The notes: a model not told the origin generated them from the letters alone. 64,000 bases of DNA from Nostocoides sp. HKS02 (GCF_009707485.1 NZ_CP046121.1:3348001-3412000); one strand, 5' to 3'; counted from the first letter of the stretch, positions 1 to 12,357 are shown. Numbers and translations are program-made.

Positions 1-2
1 TC

Positions 3-182
3 ATCCAGCAGGCCCTCGCCGAGAGCGACGAGCGCGGGATCCGCGGCAAGGACATCACTCCGTTCCTGCTCGGCCGCATCGTGGAGCTCTCGGGTGGCCG
101 CTCCCTCGACACGAACATCGCGCTGGTCCGCCACAACGCCCGCCTCGGCGCGGCCCTGGCCGTCGCCTACGCCGCTGCCTGA
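3..182 (+). CDS. psuG: Pseudouridine-5'-phosphate glycosidase, C-terminal end
   Basis: This is the last 59 residues of a gene that enters from the left edge. The visible sequence includes the conserved stretch KDITPFLLGRI and the ending SLDTNIALVRHNARLGA, which is typical of the PsuG family C-terminus. PsuG reversibly splits pseudouridine 5'-phosphate into uracil and ribose 5-phosphate, usually beside a PsuK-type kinase that would lie upstream and out of view. The gene is convergent with the next one and a GC-rich hairpin follows the stop. Only the tail is visible, so activity cannot be judged. Confidence 0.85.
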   Translation: MQQALAESDERGIRGKDITPFLLGRIVELSGGRSLDTNIALVRHNARLGAALAVAYAAA

Positions 183-207
183 CCGCCCCGGGTATGCCGC
201 GGGGCGG
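183..207. terminator. GC hairpin between convergent genes
   Basis: CCGCCCCG at 183-190 pairs with CGGGGCGG at 200-207 around a 9-nt loop. It lies directly after the psuG stop and between two convergent genes, so a bidirectional terminator is likely. No U-run follows, which is common in high-GC actinobacteria. Confidence 0.5.
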
Positions 208-249
208 ACTCCGTGAGGGAGCCCGCCCCGCGGGTACTGCGCTGGCCGG

Positions 250-2139
250 TCAGGACAGGTTCACCGCCGTGTCGTCGACCACGAAGGACGTCTGCAGGCT
301 GGTGTCCTCGGTCCCGGTCCAGGTGAGCGTCACCGTCTGCCCCGCGTATGCCGAGAGGCTGACCGTCTTGGCCTGGTAGCCGCTCGCCGCGTTGAGGTTG
401 GACAGCGTCTGCAGGACCGTCGAGCCGACCTTGACCTTCAGCGTGTCGTAGGCCGAGGTGGTCGTGGTCTCGGCCGTGTCGATGTGGACGTAGTAGGTCA
501 GGGTTGCCGAGCACCCGGCCGGGATGGTCACCGACTGCGAGATCGTGTCGGTGTGGCTGGTGCCGTAGCCGTCCATCCACGCGTCGTAGCTACCCGAACG
601 GGCCGGCTCAGACGGACCGTTGACCCCGATGACGCCCGTGCTGGCGGTCCAGCCCGTCGCGCCCGACTCGAAGCCCGGGTTGCTCAGGAGCTGGCCGGAG
701 CAGCCGGTGCCACCGCTGGAGATCGTCCAGGTGAAGGTAGCGCTGCCGCTCGCCCCGGTCGTGTCCGTGGCCTTGGCCGTGACGGTGTAGGCGCTCGCCG
801 TGGTCGGGGTGCCCGAGATCAGCCCGGTGGACGAGTTGATCGACAGGCCCGCCGGGAGCCCGGTGGCCGAGTAGGTCAGGGTCTGGCCGGAGGCCGAGTC
901 ACTGGCCGAGATCTGCAGGCTGGTCGCGGTGCCGACGGTGCCGGTCCGGCTCCCTGGGTTGGTGACGGACACGGTGTTGCCCGTCGAACCACCGACGACC
1001 GTGTGCGAGAGGTCGCAGCGGTTGGTGTCGTTGGACCAGGTGGCCTGCTCGGCGAACGAGCCGGTGGCCATCGCGACGTTGCCGGCACCACCGGCCGAGC
1101 CGGGGGAGATCCAGGCGCACTCGTCGGCGTTCTCCTGGCCGTTGTAGCTGCCTCCGGTCTTGTTCGTCCAGCCACCCGCCGGGTTCTGGTCGGTGATGGT
1201 CTCGGCGTACTCGTGACCCTCGACCATGGTGTAGCCGTCCGTCGTACCGGCCGACCCGGAGTTGACGAAGTTCTGGCCGCAGCTGGTGCCCTGGTCCATG
1301 ACGTAGGGCATGTTGGTGAAGGCGATGTCGCCGTAGCTGGAGCTGACGCCGACGTCGCCGTTCCAGTCGTGCCAGGCGCAGAACCCGCCCGTCTTGTAGC
1401 TGTCGGGGTTGAGGCCCTTGGCCGACAGGACGACGTACTGCGCGTAACGGTTGCTCGCAGCCGTGGTGTTGCCGAAGTGGCCGGCAGCCTTGACCGCCTC
1501 GGTCCCGAGCTGGGCCCCCGTGGCGGCACTGGGCTCGGCCGCCGAGTTGTCGTACCAGACACCGGCCAGGTTGCCGCCCGTCGGGTAGCCGACGTGCGGT
1601 GCGCCGGACGGGCAGGACGTGGCGCCGCTCGCCACCAGCGACCCGTCGCAGTACTGGGTCATGACGCCGGACCACAGCTCGTTGTTGGTGCCGAGACCCT
1701 TGAACATCTGCTGGAGCTTGCCGGCCCCGCCGGCGCTGTCGCTGCTGAACGCGAGGTTGCCGTTGCCGTCGGTGCTCGAGGTGCCCCACTGGGTGCCCCA
1801 GAACACGAGGTACACCTTCGGAGTGCCGCTCGTGACACCGATCCCGTCGACCCCGCCGCCATAGGACAGGGTCTGCGGGCCGGTCGCCGCGATGTTGGCA
1901 TGCGCCCAGGCCTGCATCTTGGAGTTGGTGTCACGCGTGGCGAAGGCGCCGTGCCGGTAGCCGTGGCCGTTTGCCTGGGGGGAGTACGGGTTGGGTGAGG
2001 GACGGGATCCGGCGGAGTGTCCGGCTCCCTGGGCGGAGGCTGCGACGGCAGGGGTGGCCATGGCGGCGGCGGCCATGAGGCACAAGGCGCTCAAGCCGAC
2101 GAAGCCCGCAGAGCCTCGCTTCGTGGTGAAAGTCAACAA
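250..2139 (-). CDS. Secreted protein with HExxE motif, Ig-like and carbohydrate-binding-like domains
   Basis: A 629-aa exported protein. The TTG start at 2139 (a second TTG follows directly) is preceded by AAAGGA; a longer in-frame extension to 2208 is less likely. An N-terminal signal peptide ends near AVAASA. The globular N-terminal domain (about residues 70-390) contains [15 protein letters not shown], an HExxE metal-site-like motif followed by a TDP-like turn, as in some putative secreted metallopeptidases. About residues 395-490 form a putative Ig (He_PIG-type) domain with [19 protein letters not shown]. The last 140 residues start with a [13 protein letters not shown] motif and look like a jelly-roll binding domain. 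It probably acts on an extracellular polymer or protein, but the substrate is unknown. Confidence 0.7.
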   Translation of the reverse strand: MLTFTTKRGSAGFVGLSALCLMAAAAMATPAVAASAQGAGHSAGSRPSPNPYSPQANGHGYRHGAFATRDTNSKMQAWAHANIAATGPQTLSYGGGVDGIGVTSGTPKVYLVFWGTQWGTSSTDGNGNLAFSSDSAGGAGKLQQMFKGLGTNNELWSGVMTQYCDGSLVASGATSCPSGAPHVGYPTGGNLAGVWYDNSAAEPSAATGAQLGTEAVKAAGHFGNTTAASNRYAQYVVLSAKGLNPDSYKTGGFCAWHDWNGDVGVSSSYGDIAFTNMPYVMDQGTSCGQNFVNSGSAGTTDGYTMVEGHEYAETITDQNPAGGWTNKTGGSYNGQENADECAWISPGSAGGAGNVAMATGSFAEQATWSNDTNRCDLSHTVVGGSTGNTVSVTNPGSRTGTVGTATSLQISASDSASGQTLTYSATGLPAGLSINSSTGLISGTPTTASAYTVTAKATDTTGASGSATFTWTISSGGTGCSGQLLSNPGFESGATGWTASTGVIGVNGPSEPARSGSYDAWMDGYGTSHTDTISQSVTIPAGCSATLTYYVHIDTAETTTTSAYDTLKVKVGSTVLQTLSNLNAASGYQAKTVSLSAYAGQTVTLTWTGTEDTSLQTSFVVDDTAVNLS

Positions 2140-2299
2140 CGTTGGTCCTTTCGAGTCCTCCCGGGGCGACCTGGTCCCGTGTGGGGGTCGTTCCGGCTGG
2201 TGGGCCACGGTCAGTGGTGGGGGAAGTCAACAACTGCCTGTGGCGGCCATCGGTCTGTGGACCGTCAAGGTTGTGTCAGGAGTCCGGGCGCTCTGGTAA

Positions 2300-4938
<2,639 letters not shown>

Positions 4939-4942
<4 letters not shown>

Positions 4943-5883
4943 CCCGGGTGGGCGCCGTGGACTGCGGCACGAACTCGATCCGGCTGCTCGTCGCCGATGT
5001 CGACGCGGCGACCGGGGTCCTCACCGATGTGCTGCGGCGCATGGAGGTGGTCCGCCTGGGCTACGGGGTGGACCGGACCGGCCAGATCGCTCCGGAGGCG
5101 ATGTCCCGCACCCTGGCGATGACCCGCGAGTATGCCGGCCAGTGCCGCGACCTCGGCGTCACCCGGGTGCGGTTCGTGGCCACCTCGGCGTCCCGCGACG
5201 CCAGCAACGCTGCCGACTTCGTCGAGGGCGTGCGCGAGGCGTTCACGCACTATGACGCCGCGCCTGAGGTCATCTCGGGCGACGAGGAAGCCGCGCTGTC
5301 GTTCGGTGGGGCCACTGGCGACCTGCGCGCACGCGGCATACCGGGGCCGTTCCTCGTGGTCGACCTCGGTGGCGGCTCCACCGAGTTCGTCCGGGGCGAG
5401 ACCGTGGTCGAGTCGGCCCGGTCGGTCGACATCGGCTGCGTCCGCATCACCGAGCGCCATCTCCACTCGGACCCACCCACGCAGGCAGAGATCGACGCGG
5501 CGGTTCGGGACATCGACGCGGCCATCGACCAGGCGGCCGACCAGGTCGACTTCACTGGGATCGGCTCGCTGGTGGGGTTGGCCGGCAGTGTCACCACGAT
5601 CACGGCCCAGGCGCTCGGGCTGCGCTCCTACGACCCCGACCTGATCCACCTGACCGAGCTGCCACCCGAGCGGGTCGTCGCGGCGTGCGAGTCGCTGCTG
5701 CACCTGACCCGGGCCGAGCGGGCGGCACTGGGCTTCATGCACCCAGGTCGCGTCGACGTGATCGGGGCGGGTGCGCTGGTCTGGCGCCAGGTGGTCCTGC
5801 GGCTGGCGGCCCAGGGGGTCACGAGGGTGGTCACCTCCGAGCACGACATCCTCGACGGCATCGCGCTGTCCCTCGCGCGCTGA
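4939..5883 (+). CDS. Ppx/GppA exopolyphosphatase family protein
   Basis: A 314-aa protein of the ASKHA (actin-like) phosphatase fold that hydrolyses terminal phosphate from polyphosphate or pppGpp. The start GTG overlaps the repaired DUF501 stop. Motifs visible include the N-terminal phosphate loop VDCGTNSIRLLVAD, then VATSASRDASNAADF, ISGDEEAALSFGGA and the second glycine loop VVDLGGGSTEFV. Length fits the short actinobacterial paralogues (about 310-320 aa). It ends at EHDILDGIALSLAR, the normal family end. Whether polyphosphate or pppGpp is preferred cannot be told from sequence. Confidence 0.9.
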
Positions 5884-5977
5884 GGGTCGAACTCGGGACG
5901 GGATGTCGGGCCACGAGCCGTAACCTCACGGCCACTTGGTCGTTGCCCGGGTGACGTCCATCACGCAGCGAGGGGTG

Positions 5978-7417
5978 ATGACCACGGTCGACGACGAACG
6001 CATGCGACCGGCGGGTGACCCGGAGTCCGCGACTCCCGGTCGGCTCCACGCTGCCGTGCGGCCGACGACCCCGATCTCCCCGTTAGGCCCGGCCCGTGGC
6101 CCGCTGGCCCGCCTCGGTGACCGTGCCTACGGCCTGGCGTTCCTGCTCGTCGTCGGACTGCTCATGGCCTTTGCCGTCGCGTCGTATGTCAAGGCCTTCA
6201 GCCCCGTGGTCCACGTGAGCCTCCTGACCGACCGGATCGGGTCGCAGCTGCAGACCTCCTCCGACGTCAAGCTGCGGGGGCTGGTGGTCGGTGAGGTGCG
6301 GGGCATCGAGACGACCGCCACCGGTGCCCGGCTGGACCTGGCGCTCGACCCAGATCTGGTGCCGTTGATCCCGGCGGATGTGACGGCGCGGTTGTTGCCG
6401 AAGACGTTGTTCGGTGAGCGGTTCGTGGATCTGGTGTCGCCGGAGGCGGGTCGTGCTGGGGTGGGGCACATCGTGGCGGGGGCGACGATCGGTCAGGATC
6501 GGACGTCGGTGGCGATCGAGCTGGAGAAGGTGTTTGCGGACCTGTTGCCGTTGTTGCGCACGGTGCGGCCGGAGAAGCTGGCGGCGACGTTGGATGCGTT
6601 GGCGTCGGCGTTGGATGGTCGGGGGACCCGGCTGGGTCAGAGCCTGGTGTTGGTGGATTCGTATTTCAAGGCGTTGAACCCGAAGATGCCGGTGATCCAG
6701 GCGGATATTTCGGGGTTGGCGGATCTGGCGTCGACGTATGCGGTGGCGGCGCCGGCGTTGGTGCGGGCGGCGACGAACTTGATCACGACGAATACGACGA
6801 TCGTGCAGCGTAGGGATGCGCTGGCGGGGTTCTTGGCGGGGACGGCGGGGTTTGCGAACACGACGGCGGATTTCTTGGATGCCAATGGTGAGCGGATCAT
6901 CCAGGTGGGTCGGGTGCAGCGCCCGACGGTGGCGGTGTTCGCCAAGTACTCCCTGCAATACCCCTGTTTCACCCAGTCGCTGGTCCAGTGGTTGCCCCGC
7001 ATCGATGGCGCGTGGCGTCACAACACCTTCCACCTGACCATCGAGACCTCGCCGCAGCGACCCGGCTACCACCCGGGCGAGGAGCCTCGCTGGGGTGAGC
7101 ACCGGCCGGCCTCCTGCGGGCTGCTCCCGACGCCGAACACCTCCCAGGCACGACCGGTCCCGGGCAAGAAGTTCGACGACGGCACGGACAACATCGGGGG
7201 CTACAGCTCGAACCCGAGCTTCTCGGCGCTGCCCCAGTACTTCAGTGCCGTGAGTGGTGCCGCCATCCCCGACCCGAACTCCGGCCTGGCCGGCACGCAC
7301 GACGAGCAGCTGGTCGTGGCGGCCCTGCTCGACGGCAGCGACCTGCCGTCAGCGATCACGACGCTGCTCGCCGGACCGATGCTGCGCGGCGGGCTGGTGT
7401 CCCAGGACGGCGGTTGA
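5978..7417 (+). CDS. Solitary MCE/MlaD-family protein with mosaic codon use
   Basis: A 479-aa membrane-anchored protein. A cytoplasmic N-terminal tail is followed by a transmembrane helix (GLAFLLVVGLLMAFAVASYV, about residues 50-70) and then an MCE domain with SDVKLRGLVVGEVRGIE, TLFGERFVDLVSP and a long helical region. MCE proteins form hydrophobic tunnels for lipid or sterol import with YrbE permeases, usually six in one operon; here there is only one, with no YrbE in view. ATG at 5978 is preceded by GAGGGG. The segment about 6360-6935 uses G-ending codons (TTG, GCG, GGG) while both flanks use C-ending codons, which suggests intragenic recombination with a foreign homologue. Confidence 0.85.
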   Translation: MTTVDDERMRPAGDPESATPGRLHAAVRPTTPISPLGPARGPLARLGDRAYGLAFLLVVGLLMAFAVASYVKAFSPVVHVSLLTDRIGSQLQTSSDVKLRGLVVGEVRGIETTATGARLDLALDPDLVPLIPADVTARLLPKTLFGERFVDLVSPEAGRAGVGHIVAGATIGQDRTSVAIELEKVFADLLPLLRTVRPEKLAATLDALASALDGRGTRLGQSLVLVDSYFKALNPKMPVIQADISGLADLASTYAVAAPALVRAATNLITTNTTIVQRRDALAGFLAGTAGFANTTADFLDANGERIIQVGRVQRPTVAVFAKYSLQYPCFTQSLVQWLPRIDGAWRHNTFHLTIETSPQRPGYHPGEEPRWGEHRPASCGLLPTPNTSQARPVPGKKFDDGTDNIGGYSSNPSFSALPQYFSAVSGAAIPDPNSGLAGTHDEQLVVAALLDGSDLPSAITTLLAGPMLRGGLVSQDGG

Positions 7418-7446
7418 GCGCCGCCCGAGCGGGGCCTGAACGCCCG

Positions 7447-8088
7447 TCAGGTCGTGGGGGTCGTGCGCGGCAAGAGCGTCCCGAGGCCGCCCCAGACCGC
7501 CGACACGACCAGGTCCGTCGCGTCCTCGGCGGTGATCTCGGGGCGCCGGGTGCGCCACACCGCGACCCGCTCGCACGCGCCGACGATCACCTCGGCATAC
7601 CCCTCGAGCAGGGTGTCCGGCACCTCGCCCAGCCCTGGCGCGCCGGCGAGCGCGCGGGCCGTGGCATCGGACTGCTGCGCGCGGATGCTCTCGATGAGGG
7701 GGCTGGCCTGGGACGCCATCGCGCCCTCCTGCTGGATGAGCACGAACGCGGTGGCGTGCTCGTCGATGAAGTCGAAGAATGCGCGTACGCCCGCCCGGAA
7801 GACCTCGCCCAGCGGGGCGTCCGGCCCGGTCGCGGCCCACGAGGCCTCGGTCGCCTCGCGCAGCTGGCTGCGGGCCCGGGTGATGCACGCCGACAGCAGG
7901 CCCTCCTTGGAGCCGAAGTACTCGTAGATCAGGGGCTTGGTCACCCCGACCCGGTCGGCGACCTCCTCCATGGTGGTGGCCTGGTAGCCGCGCTCGGCGA
8001 AGACCTGCTCGGCCGCGACGAGGATCTGCTCCTCGCGCTGGGCGCGCGGCATCCGCTTGCGGACCGGGGTGGGGGATGCAGGGCTCAC
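7447..8088 (-). CDS. TetR-family transcriptional regulator
   Basis: A 213-aa repressor-type protein. The N-terminal helix-turn-helix is clear: QILVAAEQVFAERGYQATTM, then EEVADRVGVTKPLIYEYFGS followed by KEGLL. The C-terminal ligand domain is not specific enough to name the inducer. It is divergent from the monooxygenase gene at 8142, and the 53-bp gap contains an 8-bp inverted repeat overlapping the monooxygenase start region. Autorepression together with control of the monooxygenase/dehydrogenase pair is therefore likely. The start lies 28 bp from the operator edge. Confidence 0.9.
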   Translation of the reverse strand: MSPASPTPVRKRMPRAQREEQILVAAEQVFAERGYQATTMEEVADRVGVTKPLIYEYFGSKEGLLSACITRARSQLREATEASWAATGPDAPLGEVFRAGVRAFFDFIDEHATAFVLIQQEGAMASQASPLIESIRAQQSDATARALAGAPGLGEVPDTLLEGYAEVIVGACERVAVWRTRRPEITAEDATDLVVSAVWGGLGTLLPRTTPTT

Positions 8089-8115
8089 GCGGCGATCGTA
8101 GCGTCTCGCCCGATC

Positions 8116-8134
8116 AACTTACCCATGGTAAGTT
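8116..8134. promoter_or_regulatory. TetR operator palindrome
   Basis: AACTTACC and GGTAAGTT form a perfect 8-bp inverted repeat with a 3-nt spacer (CAT). It sits between the divergent TetR gene and the monooxygenase ATG (8142), only 7 nt before that start, so repressor binding would block transcription or a leaderless start. Confidence 0.75.
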
Positions 8135-8141
8135 AGCCCGC

Positions 8142-9626
8142 ATGACCGTACCCCACCACAGGGTCGTGATCGTCGGCACCGGGTTCTCCGGCCTCGGCAT
8201 GGCCATCCGTCTGGCGCAGCGGGGCGACCAGGACTACGTGCTCCTGGAGAAGGCCGACGACGTCGGTGGCACCTGGCGCGACAACCGCTACCCGGGGTGT
8301 GCCTGCGACGTGCCCTCACGGCTCTACTCGTTCTCCTTCGACCAGAACCCTTCGTGGTCGCGCGACTTCGCGACCGCCCCGGAGATCTGGGCCTACCTGC
8401 GTGACGTCGCCGACCGGTATGCCGTGCGCGACCGCGTCGTGTTCGGCGCCGACCTGCGCTCGGCGAACTATGACGAGCGCGCGCGGCGCTGGAGCCTGAC
8501 CGCTGCCGACGGGCGCGGCTGGACCTGCGACGCCCTCGTCCTGGGCGTCGGCGCGCTGCACGAGCCGAGGCTGCCCGACATCGAGGGGCTCTCCGACTTC
8601 GACGGCGCCGTCATGCACACGGCCCAGTGGCCCGAGGACGACGGCCTGGACGGGGCACGGGTGGCAGTCGTCGGCACCGGCGCGAGCGCGGTGCAGCTCC
8701 TGCCGGAGGTCGCCGTGCGCGCCGCACACACCACCGTCTTCCAGCGCACCCCGGCCTGGATCCTGAGCAAGCACGACAAGGACTGGAGCCCGGGACGCCA
8801 GCGCCGCTTCCGCCGCTGGCCGGCCCTCCAGCGCGCCGTGCGCTGGCGCACCTACTGGGCGCTCGAGGCGCGGGCGCCGTTCTTCGTGCGCTTCCCGTCG
8901 TTGGCGCGGCTCGTGGAGCGGATGGCCCTGCGTGAGCTCCGCTCGTCGGTGAGCGACCCGCAGCTACGGGCCAAGCTCACGCCTGACTACACCATCGGGT
9001 GCAAGCGCATCCTGCTCTCCAACGACTACTGGCCCACGTTCGAGCGCGACGACGTGTCGCTGGTAACCGAGCCGATCGTGCGCGTCGAGCGCGATGCGGT
9101 GGTCACCGCCGACGGCACGCGGCATACGGTCGACGCCCTGGTGCTCGGGACAGGTTTCGATGTGTCCGGCAGCTTCGAGCGCATCGACGTGACCGGCCTG
9201 GGTGGCAGGTCGCTGGCGCAGGCCTGGGCTGGCGGGATGCACACCAACCTCGGCATCACCGTGGCGGGCTTCCCCGAGCTCTACCTTCTGCTGGGCCCCA
9301 ACACCGGGCTCGGTCACAACTCCGTGGTGCTCATGATCGAGCTGGCGACCGGGTACGTCCTGCAGTGCCTCGACCGCGGTCGCGCCGGGGCCCGGGTCGT
9401 CACCGAGCGCGCCCAGGCGGCGTTCACCCAGGAGATGCTGCGCCGGACCAAGCACACGGTGTGGGCCACCGGATGCCGGAGCTGGTACCTCGACCGGTTC
9501 GGGCACAACACCTCGACCTGGCCCGGCTCGACCATCGGGTACTGGTGGCGCACCCGTCGGGTCGACGATGCGCAGTTCGAGATCGTGCAGGTGCCCGCCG
9601 AGGACAGGGAGTCCGTTGATGCGTAA
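8142..9626 (+). CDS. Flavin-containing monooxygenase (Baeyer-Villiger type)
   Basis: A 494-aa FAD/NADPH enzyme. The FAD site VGTGFSGLGMAIRL is at the N-terminus, the family stretch GGTWRDNRYPGCACDVPS follows at about residue 45, and a second dinucleotide site VVGTGASAVQLLPE is at about residue 175. Baeyer-Villiger and related monooxygenases insert oxygen into ketones or oxidise heteroatoms. A steroid or terpenoid-like substrate is plausible given the co-transcribed SDR and the TetR control, but it is not proven. No good ribosome-binding site precedes the ATG, so a leaderless message is possible. The last 8 nt overlap the SDR gene, implying translational coupling. Confidence 0.88.
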   Translation: MTVPHHRVVIVGTGFSGLGMAIRLAQRGDQDYVLLEKADDVGGTWRDNRYPGCACDVPSRLYSFSFDQNPSWSRDFATAPEIWAYLRDVADRYAVRDRVVFGADLRSANYDERARRWSLTAADGRGWTCDALVLGVGALHEPRLPDIEGLSDFDGAVMHTAQWPEDDGLDGARVAVVGTGASAVQLLPEVAVRAAHTTVFQRTPAWILSKHDKDWSPGRQRRFRRWPALQRAVRWRTYWALEARAPFFVRFPSLARLVERMALRELRSSVSDPQLRAKLTPDYTIGCKRILLSNDYWPTFERDDVSLVTEPIVRVERDAVVTADGTRHTVDALVLGTGFDVSGSFERIDVTGLGGRSLAQAWAGGMHTNLGITVAGFPELYLLLGPNTGLGHNSVVLMIELATGYVLQCLDRGRAGARVVTERAQAAFTQEMLRRTKHTVWATGCRSWYLDRFGHNTSTWPGSTIGYWWRTRRVDDAQFEIVQVPAEDRESVDA

Positions 9627-10479
9627 GACTATTCAGTCGTTTCGACCGCAGGTGTCGATCGTCACCGGTGCTGCGTCGGGCATCGGCCGCGCCATCGCGG
9701 CCGAGCTGGTCGCCCGCGGCAGCCTCGTGGTGATCGCCGACCTCGACGGGACTGCCGCGCAGACGGCAGCCCGCGAGCTCGGGCCCTCGGCAGTCGCGGC
9801 CACCGTCGATGTCGCCGACGCCGAGGCGGTGCGGAGCCTCGTCGACGGGGTCGTCGCCGAGCACGGTCGGCTCGACGTCATGGTCAACAACGCCGGGGTC
9901 GCCATCGGCGGCCTGCTCGAGGAGCTCGACGAGCGGCACTGGGCCAAGGCCATCGACGTCAACCTGCGCGGCGTGATCAACGGCGTGACCGCGGCATACC
10001 CGCACCTGCGCGCCCAGGGGAGCGGCCACATCCTCAACACGGCCTCGCTCGCCGGGCTCATCCCCGCCCCGGCCATGCTGCCGTACACGACGACCAAGCA
10101 CGCGGTCGTCGGGCTGTCGACGGCGCTGCGCGCCGAGGCTGCGAGCCAGGGGGTGAAGGTCAGCGTGCTGTGCCCGGGTTTCGTCGACACCCCGCTGCTC
10201 GACGAGGTGTATGCCGCGCCGGCCAGCTTCGCAGGCGGCAGCGTCCGGTCGCGGGTGCGGCTGATGCAGCCGAAGTTCCTCACCCCGGAGCTCACCGCCA
10301 AGCGCGCGGTCGACGGCTTGGCCGCCAACAAGGCGGTCATCCCGGTGGGGTTCCTGGCCCACCTCAGCTGGCGCGCGCTGCGGTACGTGCCGCCGCTGGC
10401 GCGAGCCGCGATCCAGCTGCAGGCCACCGGTCACCGGCGGCTCAACGAACGGGCGTCGCGCAGGGTCGGCCAGGTCTAG
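9619..10479 (+). CDS. Short-chain dehydrogenase/reductase
   Basis: A 286-aa classical SDR, a NAD(P)(H)-dependent alcohol/ketone oxidoreductase. The cofactor loop TGAASGIG, the VNNAG motif, the catalytic serine in LNTASLAGL and the YTTTK active site are all in place. The ATG at 9619 overlaps the end of the monooxygenase gene by 8 nt, so the two are one operon. The pair could convert an alcohol to a ketone that the monooxygenase then oxidises; this is inference. The C-terminal tail (about 40 aa after the fold) with hydrophobic residues suggests membrane association, seen in some actinobacterial SDRs. Confidence 0.9.
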   Translation: MRKTIQSFRPQVSIVTGAASGIGRAIAAELVARGSLVVIADLDGTAAQTAARELGPSAVAATVDVADAEAVRSLVDGVVAEHGRLDVMVNNAGVAIGGLLEELDERHWAKAIDVNLRGVINGVTAAYPHLRAQGSGHILNTASLAGLIPAPAMLPYTTTKHAVVGLSTALRAEAASQGVKVSVLCPGFVDTPLLDEVYAAPASFAGGSVRSRVRLMQPKFLTPELTAKRAVDGLAANKAVIPVGFLAHLSWRALRYVPPLARAAIQLQATGHRRLNERASRRVGQV

Positions 10480-10534
10480 GACGCCGCCTCGGCACGGGGG
10501 TGGCAGCCGGTCGTCGCGAGGGGGTGTTCCGGTT

Positions 10535-11188
10535 TCAGCGGGGGTAGGCGCGCAGGATCGCGTGGACCGAGTCGGGCACCGGTGCGCCGCTGGTGTTCCA
10601 GGCATCTCGCTCAGGCTCGCCAGCGGTCACTCGCAGCGGCACCACGCCCGTCCACGCCCGCGTCGGCTCACCGTCAGGTGGCTCCGACCCGCCCTCGCGG
10701 CACTTGTAGAGCCAGGACCCTTCGGCGATCGGCAGGCTCAGGCAGACCGTGGCCGAGAGCTCCTTCGTCGTGCTCGGAACGACCTCGCGGGTGCGACCGG
10801 GGAACAGCCGGTCGGTGAGCGTCTCCAGCCCGGCGGCTGCTTCGGGCCCAGACAGGGTCTGCAACGTCCCGCGCAGCACAGCGCTGCGGTAGTTCGCAGA
10901 AGACTCGAAGGCGTTGAAGGCGACCACGAAACCGTCGAGCGAGAGGACCGTCAGGGTCGCCGGCGCACCGTCGCTCACCTGGCGCAGGGCGCCCGCACCG
11001 GTCGAGCCGTGGAGCAGCACCCGGTCGCCGTCGCGGGCGAAGAACATGGGCACCGACCACGGCATACCGTCGACCACGGTCGACAGAACGCCTACGGGCA
11101 CCTCGTCGAGCAGGCTGTCGAGGGTCGCTCGCTCGGAGCTCGCCCGGCCCTCTTTTCGGGTCAGGGTGGCGCGGGGGTCATCGGTCAC
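10535..11188 (-). CDS. Pyridoxamine 5'-phosphate oxidase-family flavoprotein (NimA-like)
   Basis: A 217-aa FMN-binding split-barrel protein. Seen: a short basic N-terminus, VGVLSTVVDGMPWSVPMFF, then LHGSTGAGALRQV and VVAFNAFESSANYRSAV, the pattern of the NimA/PNPOx-like group rather than true PdxH. These proteins reduce or bind flavin, F420 or heme-related ligands, and the substrate here is unknown. The GTG start at 11188 gives VTDDPRATLTRKEGR; a longer in-frame extension lacks conserved sequence. It is transcribed toward the SDR gene. Confidence 0.8.
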   Translation of the reverse strand: MTDDPRATLTRKEGRASSERATLDSLLDEVPVGVLSTVVDGMPWSVPMFFARDGDRVLLHGSTGAGALRQVSDGAPATLTVLSLDGFVVAFNAFESSANYRSAVLRGTLQTLSGPEAAAGLETLTDRLFPGRTREVVPSTTKELSATVCLSLPIAEGSWLYKCREGGSEPPDGEPTRAWTGVVPLRVTAGEPERDAWNTSGAPVPDSVHAILRAYPR

Positions 11189-11263
11189 CCCGCAATGATG
11201 GCAGCAGTGGTCTGGGCAGTGGGTCTCTGCTCGGACGGTGCGCGGCGGCGGCATACTGGGCGC

Positions 11264-11338
11264 GCCCCCGTAGCCCAACTGGCAGAGGCAGGCGACTTAA
11301 AATCGCCACCGGTGCGGGTTCGACCCCCGTCGGGGGCA
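11264..11338 (+). tRNA. tRNA-Leu (anticodon TAA)
   Basis: The 7-bp acceptor GCCCCCG/CGGGGGC folds with a D arm, an anticodon stem GGCGA/TCGCC with loop CTTAAAA, and a T arm with GGGTTCGACCC. The anticodon at the loop centre is TAA, which reads the rare TTA leucine codon. The variable region is only about 6 nt, shorter than the long arm normal for leucine tRNAs. CCA is not encoded. It stands alone between a flavoprotein gene and an unrelated membrane protein gene. Confidence 0.88.
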
Positions 11339-11371
11339 CCCAGCGTGACCTTGCGCGATCTTGGCCTGACC

Positions 11372-12166
11372 TCAGGTCAGCGGGCACTTCACCAGGTTCG
11401 CGGCCAGCAGCGCCGCCGAGTAGGTGTCCACCTGGCCCTGGCCCGTCTTCCAGGACTGTGTCCACATGGCCCCCATCTGGCTGGCGGTGAGGTGCCCCGC
11501 CCGGAACATGTCCATGTCCTGGATGTGGTGCTCCCAGGTCGTGATCGCGCTCCTCGCCCGCTCGAGCACCGCGACCCGGGCGCGGGTCGCCTTGACGCAG
11601 GCCGAGATCGCATTGACCTGCGCCATCGGGGCCGAGCAGGCCGCGGTCGGTCCCAGCTCGGGGCAGTCGGCCTTGCTCGTGCTCAGCGCCTTGTCAGCAG
11701 TGCGGAACGCCGCCGCCTTCGCGCCCGCATCGACCCGGCTCTGCTCCCAGTAGGTCCTGGCGACCGCCAAGGTGATCTTCCCGGCGACCAGGAGGTTCAT
11801 CGCGTCGATGTGCTTCTGGAACTGTTCGAGGGACACCGCCGCCGCCGCGAGGTCGGCCTGCTGGCGCAGGTTCGCGAGCCGGCACGCTTCGGTGGCGCCG
11901 TCGAGAGCGCCACCCGTCGTGGTCGCGCCCGAGCTGGCCTTCCCGCTTGCGGTCGACGCCACCGGGTGGGCGACCGAGCCCGAGGTCCCGTGCGCCGCGC
12001 CTGACCCGGCCGCCGTCGGTGGACCGGTCGAGCCCCCCGCCGTCGCGCTGGTGTTCAGGAACCGGGTCACCAGGACGAATGGAAGGATGAGGGCCAGCAA
12101 CCCCGCCACCAGCAGCAGGACGATGCGCCCCCACGCCAGTGATGTTTGCTCGTCGTCGATGCCCAT
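11372..12166 (-). CDS. Uncharacterised single-pass membrane protein
   Basis: A 264-aa protein I do not recognise. A short N-terminus (MGIDDEQTSLAWGR) leads into one transmembrane helix (IVLLLVAGLLALILPFVLV). An Ala/Ser/Thr/Gly-rich linker (about residues 40-85) then connects to an exported all-helical domain with three cysteine-containing positions and regularly spaced Gln/Ala. The topology suggests an extracytoplasmic helical bundle on a flexible stalk. The ATG at 12166 precedes MGIDDEQT. It sits between the tRNA and the divergent Bax-inhibitor gene, and no function can be inferred from the context. Confidence 0.65.
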   Translation of the reverse strand: MGIDDEQTSLAWGRIVLLLVAGLLALILPFVLVTRFLNTSATAGGSTGPPTAAGSGAAHGTSGSVAHPVASTASGKASSGATTTGGALDGATEACRLANLRQQADLAAAAVSLEQFQKHIDAMNLLVAGKITLAVARTYWEQSRVDAGAKAAAFRTADKALSTSKADCPELGPTAACSAPMAQVNAISACVKATRARVAVLERARSAITTWEHHIQDMDMFRAGHLTASQMGAMWTQSWKTGQGQVDTYSAALLAANLVKCPLT

Positions 12167-12357
12167 GGCTCTCGCCTGCCTTCGATTGAGCGGATTACCG
12201 AGTATTGAACGGCGCTCGGGGGGCTGAACTCGGGCATCGGGCCCGGCATCGCGTCATGCCGATGGGGGACACTGCGGGAACTCCGAGGGCTCTCCCCACG
12301 TACTCTGGAATGAGCGGCGTTCTGCATAGCCGTACCGAGGTCCAGGAGGGACGACAG

